From contig NC_067294.1 in assembly GCF_020740795.1 (NCBI RefSeq), positions 5,704,001-5,768,000 of the forward strand: a stretch of DNA of 64,000 nt, read 5' to 3'. This DNA comes from Apus apus. Its lineage: Eukaryota > Chordata > Aves > Apodiformes > Apodidae. The position numbers and the translations under genes were made by a program. The stretch's first letter is position 1. Every line of letters starts with the position of its first letter. Below are positions 34,733 to 64,000 of this stretch, one piece after another. A model generated the notes under the pieces. That model made no database searches, was not told the DNA's origin, and saw only the letters and a list, made by a program, of their open reading frames with translations.

Positions 34733-36610
34733 CTTGGCATGGCTTATTGGGGGGGGGGGGTCCTCAGCATGCAATAAGGGCATGCCTAGGGGACCTTTCA
34801 GGAGTGGAGGACATAGCCCCCCTGGGCTTTGTTCTGCAAATCTCTGTCCTGGTCAGGTAAAAGCCAAAAACCCAGGATAAACAAAAAAAATGAAGGCTTA
34901 TGCCTGGATTATGCATGTGGCACTGCTGCACTGGAGCTGTTAACCCCATGTGCCACACAGCCTCGGGTCTAGCCCTGTGGGCTGAGCCTCCAGGGTGGGT
35001 CTTGGCACAAGGCTTTGGTTTTCCTTAATGACTCTTCCCTGCAAGGAGGTTTAATTATTGTCTTTGCCCCTTGGAGGGCACGTAGAACCTTCTCTGACAT
35101 CATCTCCTCCTGCCTGCCTGCCTCCCCATGCCCGGGGATGCTGAGCTCCTTCCCCAGCCAGCTCTGCCCTTCCCTTTCCCTGCAGGACCACCGATGGCTT
35201 TCCATGTCCTTCTCACCATACTCCACCCTGGCTGCAGCCCCTGGGGACCACGGGGATCCCCCAGAACCAGCTTTCCTGGCCATGTGGGGCTCTGGCAGCA
35301 CAACCACACCGCAGAGCACCTTCGGCTGCTGTCCTCAGAGTTAATCATTAGAGGCTGGCCATAAAAGTGTCGCTGATGGAAAGTCCAGGCTGTGGTGGCT
35401 GGGGAGTGGGGAGGGCCTGTCATAAACATTTATGGCCCCAATGAATCCCTCGCTCTAACCTTGACACTATTTACCAAGCAGGAGGCCTCAGGAGGTCACG
35501 GTGTTGCCCAGCCATCGCTGTGGGTGCTGGCTGGGGAGCCCGGGCTGGGCTGGCCCTGGGGGGGACACACACGGGGGTCTGGAAGGTGTGATGGAGTGGG
35601 TGATGGACACGGGTGGTTCATGGTATCACCGGTGGCCATGATGCACCAGAGCAACCAGGAGAGCCTGACGCCTTCCCACAGCACCGAGAGAGAGGTGCCT
35701 GGGGCTGACCAAGCCGGTTCGGTCTCGGCATCTCTCTGACCTTTTCCTACCTGCCCAGGGTCCTGCCACGTTCCCCAAATCCCCCCTGTAATCCCGGGAT
35801 CCTCTGGGCAGCTGCTGTCAGTAATGATCCTTGGCAGCTGCTGCCAATACCGCTGCAGGGCAGAGCGAGGCCGGGGTGCCCAGCGCTCCCTCCCGGGCTC
35901 TCCGCCAGACCCCCCGGCACCGGCGGGTGGGCAGGACGGGGTGTCCGGGGGCTCTGCCCTCCAGTCCCGCCCGTCCCTGGCTGGTGACAGCGGTGGCAGG
36001 AGCGGTCTGGTGCTGACACCTGCTGGGGACAAGGCTCGTGGCAGGGCGGAGGGGCGGGCGATCGGGGCACCCCCGGGGGGCAGCGGGAGCGCGGCTGGCA
36101 CTGGGCTGCGCGGGCAGGGACCGGCACTGTCGCAGCCCGTCCCCAGCCCTCCCAAGGGACCGGCCTGCGCAGGCAAAGCCCAGCAGATGCCCCCGGGAGC
36201 CCCCAGATCTATCCTGGGCTCAGCAGAGGTGGATGGGGAGGTTTCTGAGCCCCACGCCCTGCAGCACCAGCTCCCTCACACCTCTCCTCCCAGGGAGCAA
36301 GGGGGACAGCTCGGGCCCCAGCTCCCAGCCAACCCGGCAGCTCGTGGGGACACTTGCAGGACCCCTGTTCCCGGGAAAGAGGGGGGGGAGTGGGGGGACA
36401 TCAAGCTCTCCTGAAGCCCCGGTGATGTTGGTGGCCAGGGACAGGCTGCGTCCAGGGTACCAGCATCCCACGGGTAGAGGGAAAGCTCCTGCCGTCCCAA
36501 GCCTTGATCCCAGCCTCGCTGCTTTCGAGGAGAGGAGCGCGGTGACAGAGGGACGGGGCGCCGGCAGACAGGCCTGAGTCACTGCAGTGACGGAGAATCA
36601 CCCGTTTCCA
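34733..36610. other. SLC6A7-CAMK2A convergent intergenic spacer
   Basis: About 1.9 kb between the inferred 3' ends of two convergent genes. It holds a G12 run (34749-34760), a cluster of CDX/HOX-like sites (35341-35436) and a GC/CpG-rich stretch (about 35860-36180). No exon was recognised. Confidence 0.55.
35341..35436. promoter_or_regulatory. CDX/HOX-like site cluster
   Basis: TTAATCATTAG (35341-35351), GCCATAAA (35358-35365), CATAAA (35421-35426) and TTTATGGC (35429-35436). The last two form an inverted pair spaced by 2 bp. TTTATGGC/GCCATAAA is the type of site bound by CDX and posterior HOX proteins. Its placement between a CDX1-linked gene pair is suggestive only. Confidence 0.3.
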
Positions 36611-36630
36611 TGCTCAGAAGTTGGTAGCTA

Positions 36631-36636
36631 TTTATT
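36631..36636 (-). terminator. CAMK2A distal polyadenylation signal AATAAA
   Basis: The minus strand reads GTGCAATAAATAGC. A TTTTAT cytoplasmic polyadenylation element lies 17 nt upstream (36654-36659). Cleavage would fall near 36605-36620. Confidence 0.65.
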
Positions 36637-36653
36637 GCACTTGAACACCAAGA

Positions 36654-36659
36654 ATAAAA
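36654..36659 (-). promoter_or_regulatory. Cytoplasmic polyadenylation element UUUUAU
   Basis: TTTTAT on the minus strand, 17 nt before AATAAA, is the arrangement needed for CPEB-driven poly(A) lengthening. Mammalian CAMK2A mRNA is a classical CPEB target at synapses. Three more TTTTAT copies occur at 36779-36784, 36785-36790 and 36794-36799. Confidence 0.55.
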
Positions 36660-36775
36660 CTGGACACTCGCCCTCCCCTCCTGCACCCGCCCCGCGCACG
36701 GACCCCCCCCGCCGCCCTCCCCAAACACAGCATCCCATATGAGCAGTGATCATTCTGTTCACAGCCACGGAGTCC

Positions 36776-36816
36776 AAAATAAAAATAAAAATAATAAAAA
36801 ACACACACACACACAA
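36776..36816. repeat. AAAAAT run followed by CA repeat
   Basis: A-rich AAAATAAAAATAAAAATAAT-type sequence followed by about eight CA units. On the mRNA strand it gives repeated UUUUUAU motifs and a UG run within the CAMK2A 3' UTR. Confidence 0.8.
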
Positions 36817-37100
36817 AGAAAAAAAACGAAACGAAATCAGTCCCTCTCCCACCCCCAACCCCTCCCCCCACCAAGCTGAATCCAACTCGGTCACACTGCT
36901 CGACAGTTTGAGTGCACTTACAAAAAAGAGAAGAGAAAGGCTTCAGCTGCAACCGTACAGACTGACAGACACGAGGGGACAGGCAGCCACCCCTCCCCAG
37001 GGCCTGACTTTTTGTTACACGACAAAGCTTGGTATACTCTTAATTATAATATAAGTTTTTTGCAATCATCTTAAATAAATATTTCCATAGAGATTTGCTG

Positions 37101-37157
37101 TATGTGTGTATATATATATATATTTTAATATATATATCATATATGAGAGATATCTCT
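37101..37157. repeat. TG/TA dinucleotide-rich tract
   Basis: TATGTGTGTATATATATATA continuing through a second TA run to ATATCTC. Simple sequence in the CAMK2A 3' UTR, potentially unstable in length. Confidence 0.8.
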
Positions 37158-39808
37158 TTTTTTTTTTCTTAAACCACTGTTAACATCTTTTCCCTGCTTG
37201 TCCAAAAAATGTTACAAAAGCCCTAAAACTGTGCAACAGTTAGAAAAAAGGGACAACGACCCAAAGGAGGAAGGAGCCACTTGATATAGCTCCCTCCACT
37301 GTCCCCTCTCCCACTCCCTGTCAACCTGCAGGTGGGGAATGGCATTCAGCCAAGGTGGGTGGCCTTTGAGGGATGGATGGCAGAGGAGCCACCAGTTCCT
37401 CCTCTGATGTTCCCACAGCCTGTTCACATCTGGGTTTCCCTGCCTGGCACAGGTGAGCTGGGACCTGGACCTCTGGAAATGGGGAGTGGTGAAGTCTCTA
37501 CCTTGTTATCAGAAGGATGGTGGTTGCATCAAGAGAGCAGTGCACACCATGAGATGTGTCCTGTGTGGGGAAGAATTATCTCGGGTCCTGGGACAACCAG
37601 AGAAGACAGTTACGGGATATTCTGCTGACAGACACCTCTTGGTCCATGGGGCCATGTGGCTGCCCTCTCAAACATGGCACTGCTGTTTGATGGTTCTCCC
37701 CAGTGACCCTGCCATGGGCTGCAGAGCCGATTGTGAGCTCAAAGTGGGGGCAGATGGCTGTTGCTGCCTGCTCTAACCTCTGGAGCTCCATAGGAACATC
37801 AACTCAAGGAGGGCAAAGGGAAGGGAGGCAGGTTTGGGGTCAGATGGGGGTTCAGTGCCTGGCAGATAAGGTAGGGGAAGACAGCTGTCCTGGCTGTGCT
37901 TGGCGGGGGTAAGGAGAGAACCACCTGCTCCTCCAAAAAGAGCAGAGGTCCAGGAATAGCCTCTGCTTCTTCCAGAGCAGCTGCACCAGCAAGACCTGAG
38001 AAATTATGATGTTGCAGCTGGACCTGGACCCTGGCAGCCAGGAAAGGAAAACAAGAGATTCTTGAGCTCACCCACAGAGCTGGGAGCTGAGACTACCACA
38101 GAAAGTGCTTCCACTCAGGTATGCCCTGTGCTCTCTGAGAGGGGAAAGAGGTGATCCGTTTGGAGGACTACTTAATTTGGTATGACCCTGATGGCCAAGT
38201 GACATGGGGTGTCTGGCTGTGTCTGTAATAGGAAATGAAATGTGCCACAGACCAATGGGGACAGGCTGTCCATGGTGAGCTCCATCCCAACAAGGTGGCC
38301 TCACCCACATTGCTTATTTGGAACATGCCCCGGACCTTGTCATCCCTAGAACCATGGTGGGAGTGTTGAAGTAATGCCAGTTAGTATATGCGAGGGACAG
38401 AGCCAAGAGCTTAAAAGTACAGATGTAAGGATGGAGTCCTTGGCTCTCTGAGCCTAAGGATGGTGGCCATTGGTGATTTTATTTTGTTTTGTTTTCCTGA
38501 AACTTCAGGAGAAATCAGGAAATGTGACAGAAGACAGAAACAAAAGCTGTTCACCATGGCTACTAAAAGTGGTGGTTTCTCAGTGCTTGCTCAGAGATGG
38601 TCTGGGGAGCCAGGAACCTGTTCAGGAAAAGCAGGGTGAGGTGGGGAAGAGAAACCAGGCAGAACAGACCCCTAAAGTGCAGGTGCTTAATGCTGCCAAC
38701 GTGGGCAGGTTGGGAAGTTGAGTCTTCCTCGGTCAGGCTTCAGCTTGACTGGAAGACTGGAAAAGAGTAGAAACCCCAGACTCTGCATCCCTTGGAAAGT
38801 ATTGGGAGCATTTTAGGTGTTGCAAGGACATCCTGCTGCCTCCAGATGAATCTGTCCCTGAAATCATGACAGACGGGAAGCCTCAAAAGGAGAAACCACC
38901 TCCAAGAAGACAGCTCAAACCTCCCTGGAAACCAAGACATTCCTCCATAGCAGCAACTGCCCATAGTGGGCTCTCAGTGAAAAGAGAGTATATCTACCTC
39001 AGCATGTCATCCATCATCCCCAGCAAATCCCTTGTTCCAGATCCTCCAGCAGCAGCTGCTGGAGCACCTTCACCCTCAGAGTCCACCCGAGGTCCACAGC
39101 TATCAGCAGCTCCAAAACTAGGCTGACATCATGTGAAGACCCATGCAGAGCCCTGCCATGACCTCCTCATTCCTCATCCACCTCATACCAATCCCCCAGA
39201 ATACTCCTGACACCCAGAGAGCCTGGGCATCAGGAGGTGGATGAGACACTCACCATGGCTGGCTTCAGAGCCAGCTCTGGAAAGGGAGAGAGAACTATGA
39301 AAGAGCTGAGTCCTTCCTTTTAAAAATGAAAAAAAAAAAACAACCTTCAGCACTGTGCAACTACAGGAAGAAAAACAGATCTATAAAAACACCCAACCTC
39401 TACTTGAAAAGCTAATCCTCTCCCTGCATCAACTTCCCTGTTTCAGGACCATCTCTTGCAAGCCAAAGCAGCTCCATGGTCAAACAGCACAGGTCCACCA
39501 AGAGCAGTGGGATCCACATTTGCACTTCTGGAGAACCTGTGGGATTTATCTCCTACACACAAGGCCAGCAAGCAACCATCATGCTGCTGGCAGAGCGGGA
39601 CACACCGAAACACTTCTCAGGGCCTGCTCATGCCCCAACAGTCTGGGTTTCTATCCTTCCATCCAGTGGGAGAATATTTTTGCAGTCTGGAAGGACGTGG
39701 CTGCATTTCACACAGCAGCCCTCCCTGCCTCGACAGAGAGCAAAGCATTCAAAACCACAGAAAAGGCAAAAATACACATTCAGAATTTACATAGAGAAAA
39801 CATTTCCT

Positions 39809-39864
39809 TTTTTTTTTCTTCTTCTTTTTTCTTTTTTTTTGCTTTGTTTTTTTGTTGTTTTTTA
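39809..39864. repeat. Pyrimidine-rich low-complexity tract
   Basis: T-rich sequence with C and a few G interruptions on the plus strand, which becomes an A-rich tract in the CAMK2A mRNA. It is not coding. Confidence 0.7.
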
Positions 39865-41900
39865 TGTCCAAAACAAGCGAGTTTTTGTTATTTCTTTGCT
39901 GTTCAACACACGCACTGTCTAGAAAGTGAAAGGCCATGCATATGAAGAGAGTGCAGCTAGAAAGTCCCCCAGGGCAGCAGCGCTGCAGGAGTCTCACATC
40001 AACAAGCAAAGAGGTTCCAGTCAGAAAAAGGAGAACAAGAAATGGAAGATTTGCTGGAAAAACATCCACCCTCAGTCCCCTACCCGATGGCAAAGAGGTG
40101 GGATCAAAGTTCCCCTTCCCAGCCATGTCTTCTGTCCTGAAAGCCACATCCTGGTGGCTCCCCAAGAGCCACTGCCTGGGTTTGCCCTGCAGGAAGACCC
40201 GAGGGGTGCAGGAAGGCGCCCTGGGGAGGGGGTGCCCCTGGAGTGGGGTGCCTTTGCCCTCCCAGTGGTGTGGGACAGGATGGGCCAAACCCCTGCAGGG
40301 TGGGGGGCTGGCAGCCATGGGACCCCTGGTAGGAGCATCATGGCGGCACAACACCTCTCCAAGTGTAAAGGCGACGAAAAAACAGCAACCCCTGAAACCC
40401 CCCCACCCAACCCTCCCTGCCCTGAACAGTTGAATGTTTCTAGTTATTACATAAAGATCCATTTCAGCAAATACTCAAAATCAAGTGACGAAATACACGG
40501 AAGGTTGGTTTCTTTTCCCTATAAAAAGGCATGCGCTCAAAGGTAGAAGACAGCGAAAGGCCCGGCTGTTTTCTTCGAAGCACGATCGGATTCTGCAGTT
40601 TGGTTACTTTATAAAGCTTGCGTTCCTCATCGTCGCTGGAAGGAGTCGTGGGGGGGGGACGGGTGGAGGTTTGCATCCCAAATTGGTGGCCAGCTTGGCT
40701 GCCCCCATCCCAGCTTTGGAGCCAGGCACAGGGGAACAATGGGCACTGCATGCAAAGGGGCAGAGGTGGGCGCTTGGATCCAGGATGGTGGGAGGGGAGG
40801 AGGGTGTGGGAGCGACGCTGGGAGAGCCCCAGCTCCCGGCTGTGCCCAGGCAGTGCTGGGAAGCAATTGCCTTTCTCCTCCTCTCTTCTCCCAGCTTCAC
40901 TGGTCCCTGCTCCAAGAGGAGAAGGGAGGAAGGAGGGTAAGCATCCCTCTCAGCACAGCAGCTGCCCAGAGCCAGGACACAAACCTACTCACCCCTCCTG
41001 GGAAGGGAAAATTAACAAATAGCCTTTACTCACCCATCCAAACACTGCCCTGCTCGCCCTGGGGTGTGTGGAAAACAGACTTTGCAAAGGGTTTAAAGTG
41101 TGGTTCCCTGGCCAAGGCTGGTGGGAGGCAGGAGCTCAGGTCAGGAGTGGGCGGAGCCACAGCAGCAGATGAGGACCTCTATAGCAGCAAAGCAAAATCC
41201 ACCAGTGTGCAGGGAGGGTGCGGCACAGAGCAGCTCAAACCTGCCCCCCTCTTCCTTGGAGGCTCCCAGCAAAGGTGGGGATGGAGGAGGATGATGCGTT
41301 GGAGCCCGAATCAGAAGATGTGCTGAGCAGTGGGGGGTCCCAACACCATGCAGCCTGGGGGGGCGGGGGAGGGTGGCCTTTACCCTGGCACGCATCTTCT
41401 CACCAGCCAGATGCTTGGGTTTAGGTTCATGGTTTCTCGTGTTGGTTCATGCAGAGGAAGGGGCCCAGCGCCACGGCCCCGGCGGGGCGGGGGGTTGGAT
41501 GGGGATGGTCGCGCGGCGCCAGCGGGGCTGGTGTGTGTGTGCAGTGAGAAGCGAGGGGCTATTCCAGCGGGGAACCAAGCAGCAGAGCCAACAGCCAAAG
41601 TCCCGTAGGTGAAGATGTCGGAGGAGGTCTCCCCTTGGTAGTCAGTCAGTGACAAACCCCACACGGGCAGGACCGCGCTTCAGCTGCAGGAAGACAAACC
41701 GGGCAGAGACGGAGTTTGCTTCGACCATCCCTTCAGCAGAGCATCCCTCCCCAGCACGGTCTGATGGCCACCAGCCACCTCCTCCCCACCACAGCTCCTC
41801 AGGACGGGATCCCACCCACCCTGCACAGCCTCAGCGCTGCAAGGAGCCCACCCCTTCCCCTCCAGAACCCCAGTGTTCCATCCCTGGAGCCTCACAGGGC

Positions 41901-61760
<19,860 letters not shown>

Positions 61761-64000
61761 CTGAAAGAGACAACGGCCCTAAATTAGGGTCTGGGAAAAG
61801 GGAATGAACCACTCTCAGCTCCTGCTGTGCTCTCTCAGAGGAGTTACCAGCACGGGAAACCTGGGGGAATGGAGCAGCTGGCAAGGAGCAAACCTATCAT
61901 TTTTTTTTTTTGCCAAAGGGCTTGGAGGCATGTTCAGCATCAGGACCTGATGGATGGTATCCCAGCATGGATGCAGCCTCCAGGCACTGATGCCATGGGG
62001 AGACCCAGGCTTTGGATGATCCCTCTTCCTCCTCTCTCCCTTCTCTTTGCTGAACAACTCAATCACCTCCAGAATGCCCTGGAGCTGCCTGGGTTATTGC
62101 TGCCAGCAGCACCTGCTCCATTTTCTCTTACTCAGCCAAGCACAGGCCATCAGCAAGGACATTGCTAGCCCTGCATGGTACAACTTGAACAAGAGCAGGC
62201 CAGCAAGAGATGTCAAGCTGAAATAAGGCTATCTGCTTTGCTCCCTCTCCATCCCCAGCCATTTCATATCAGGTCTTTGTTCTCCTACATCACAAAACTC
62301 TGGTTCTGAAAATTTGCTTGTCTCTAGTCCATGTCTGCAAACAGGCAGCACAGGTCCCTCTCCCTGGATTTCACCAGGCTCAGGGATGTGAGACAACTGA
62401 GGTCTGAGCAAAGCAAGTTAAGCTGAGCCAGAAAAGCCTCCAAGCTGGGAAAGCCCAGAGGAATCTTTCAAATCATTTTTCAAATTATTTTGTTTGGTTT
62501 TCCTTCTCTCTGCACTTTTCTCCCTCCTTATACCTGACCCAGCCACCTTGCATGGAGGTGCCTTGTCTGGAGGCATTTGTGCTATAGCAGGAACCCAGCA
62601 GCCAGGAGAAGGGAGGATATAATTAGGGCTGCTCGTCTCTCAGTGCTATCACTGCTACTTTGCAGGTTCACACCCCAGAGTCTCGCTCTGCATGGAACCA
62701 AACCTGTGTGTCTCCTGCTTAGACACGGAGGATCTGTAGCCCCACCCCTGCCGGGGCTGGAGCCTTCCCAGAGGCACCCACAGGGCTCAGCGTGGGAGGT
62801 CACTGATCAGTGATCACTGGCTGCCTCAGTTTCCCCACTTGCAGGCTGGAGGCCCACGAGGCAGACTGGCATTGCTGGTATCCAGTAGAGTTCCTGTGCT
62901 TTCTTGGAAGAGGCCAGAGATCCCAGGAAAGGGACGCGAATGTGATCCCAAGTATGGAGCAAAACCCCACTCAGCTCCTGCTCCATGGCTGAGCCCCCCC
63001 AGCCTCTGTCCCCCTTTTTGTACCCTCACAATCTGTCACCACCAAAAAGCCAGCCTCCTCCTGCCCATGTGGGGTGGCACATCCCACCTGGGGAGATTGT
63101 CCCCACTTGGAGGGAACACCACGGGGAGCTGAATGAGGCCACTGAGTCTGTCCCAGCCTTCGGCTCATGGATCCCAGCACAGGCTGCAAAACTCACCCCA
63201 AGCCCGGGGGTGTTGTCCATGCCAAGCCCTGAGGTCGCTGGATGGGGGATATTGAACCCCGGGAAGTGCTGCAGGGGGCAGTGAGCCACGGCTGCAGCCC
63301 CTCTCTGACCCCACAAATCCAGCTGCTGCCTGGACCCTAAACCCACTTCTTGAAAAAACTCCAGTTTCTCTCTAGCTCCCTGTGTCAGCAGCTGGGAGGA
63401 CATAGACCCCGACCCTTCTCCTCCCTCCCTCCCTCCTGCCCTTCACCCACGACACAGCCCGTGGCACGTCCCAGTGGGGATGGGTCCCTTTGGGGTGTGC
63501 TCCCAGCCTGGGGAGCGCTGTCCCCTCGTGCTAGCGCTGCAGAAACAGGGAGGCTCTCAAGAGAAGAGGATGAAGAAGGACAAACCGCCGGAGCAGGCGT
63601 GCGGGGGCAGGAGGGAGCAAAGGGAAGGCGGCTCAATCTGTGCAAACCGGGAAGCGCCTGCTGCCCGCCCTGCTGCCAGCCGGGGTGTGCCGAGCCCAGC
63701 CCCGCACCCCCTGCCCCGCACCCCCTGCCTCGGAGGATGGGGATGGCCTGCATCCCAAAGAGGGGGCAGCGGGGAGTGGGGTGTCAGTGCTGTGCCACTT
63801 CGGCAGCGCTGTGGGAGGGAGATGGCAAAGCACTGGTTTAATTTGAGGTCAGAAAGGAGTTTATCACTGTTTTCTGCGGTGGTTTTTTTTTTTGCCTTCA
63901 GAGGTGAGCAGTGGCGTCAGGGAGAGAAACCGAGGGAGGGAGTTAATTAAACCCTCCCAGCAGGGCGCTGGCTCCCATCACCCATCCTGCACCCCCCAGC
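61761..64000 (-). other. Part of CAMK2A intron 2, running off the window
   Basis: Searched on the minus strand for exon 2 (GAFSVVRRCVKVLAG through KKLSAR) and exon 1 (MATITCTRF); neither is here, so both lie beyond base 64000. Otherwise mixed sequence with a T-run near 61900-61910 and no recognised element. Confidence 0.75.

Larger units (their letters stand above)
36612..41900 (-). other. CAMK2A: CAMK2A 3' UTR (extent inferred)
   Basis: About 5.3 kb from the stop codon to the distal poly(A) signal. Long 3' UTRs are known for CAMK2A, whose mRNA is sent to dendrites and translated locally. The part at 36610-37250 is AT-rich with several UUUUAU motifs. A long pyrimidine-rich plus-strand tract (39809-39864) gives an A-rich stretch in the mRNA. 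No coding sequence was recognised. An unseen 3' UTR intron or a nearer poly(A) site cannot be excluded. Confidence 0.55.

Noticed and set aside
39749-40462. 237-codon minus-strand frame in the CAMK2A 3' UTR
   Set aside because: It includes a Lys-rich stretch made by the A-rich tract and shows no domain or splice context.
61761-64000. Search for CAMK2A exons 1 and 2
   Set aside because: No match to MATITCTRF or to GAFSVVRRC/KIINTKKLSAR on the minus strand; they must lie past the window end.

Overview
This is a 64 kb piece of a vertebrate nuclear genome, most likely from a bird. It holds three multi-exon, developmental or neuronal genes in the order CDX1 (+), SLC6A7 (+), CAMK2A (-). That is the order and orientation of the human 5q32 block, as I recall it. 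Bird origin is suggested by compact introns, by a CR1 LINE 3' tail with its typical TTCTATGA end inside an SLC6A7 intron, and by a CDX1 protein close to my memory of chicken CdxA. I cannot name the species.

Layout. 1-2990: CDX1 upstream DNA with no gene that I recognise; PDGFRB would be expected beyond the left edge. 2991-3203: CDX1 proximal promoter and 5' UTR. 3204-14842: CDX1, three coding exons, 259 aa, with a 10.7 kb first intron that holds a perfect DR2 retinoic-acid element, TCF-like sites, an orphan CpG island and several tandem repeats. 14843-16490: CDX1 3' UTR. About 16.5-20.9 kb: intergenic. 20.9-33.6 kb: SLC6A7, the brain proline transporter, 14 coding exons and 637 aa, complete; its 3' UTR runs to about 34.73 kb. 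34.73-36.6 kb: spacer between two convergent genes, with a CDX/HOX-like site cluster and a GC-rich stretch. 36.6-64.0 kb: CAMK2A on the minus strand, from a long 3' UTR (36.6-41.9 kb) to the exon that starts at residue 53. The first two coding exons lie beyond base 64000.

The most interesting system is a gene inside a gene. Within CAMK2A a separate first exon (50056-50169, minus) encodes a 38-residue hydrophobic leader that matches the alphaKAP anchoring protein. It splices onto the association-domain exons of the kinase. The last codons of the leader lie exactly on the branch point, pyrimidine tract and AG acceptor used by the kinase transcript, so one DNA segment is intron in one mRNA and membrane anchor in the other. 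A MEF2 box and a MyoD-type E-box lie just upstream and fit a muscle promoter. The optional nuclear-localisation exon (KRKSSSSVQLM) is also intact, and the distal poly(A) signal has a cytoplasmic polyadenylation element beside it.

Exon coordinates were read by eye from splice sites, frame continuity and remembered human protein sequences; all phases close without gaps. I saw no retroviral, Polinton-like or toxin-gene fossil, and no tRNA, rRNA or CRISPR.
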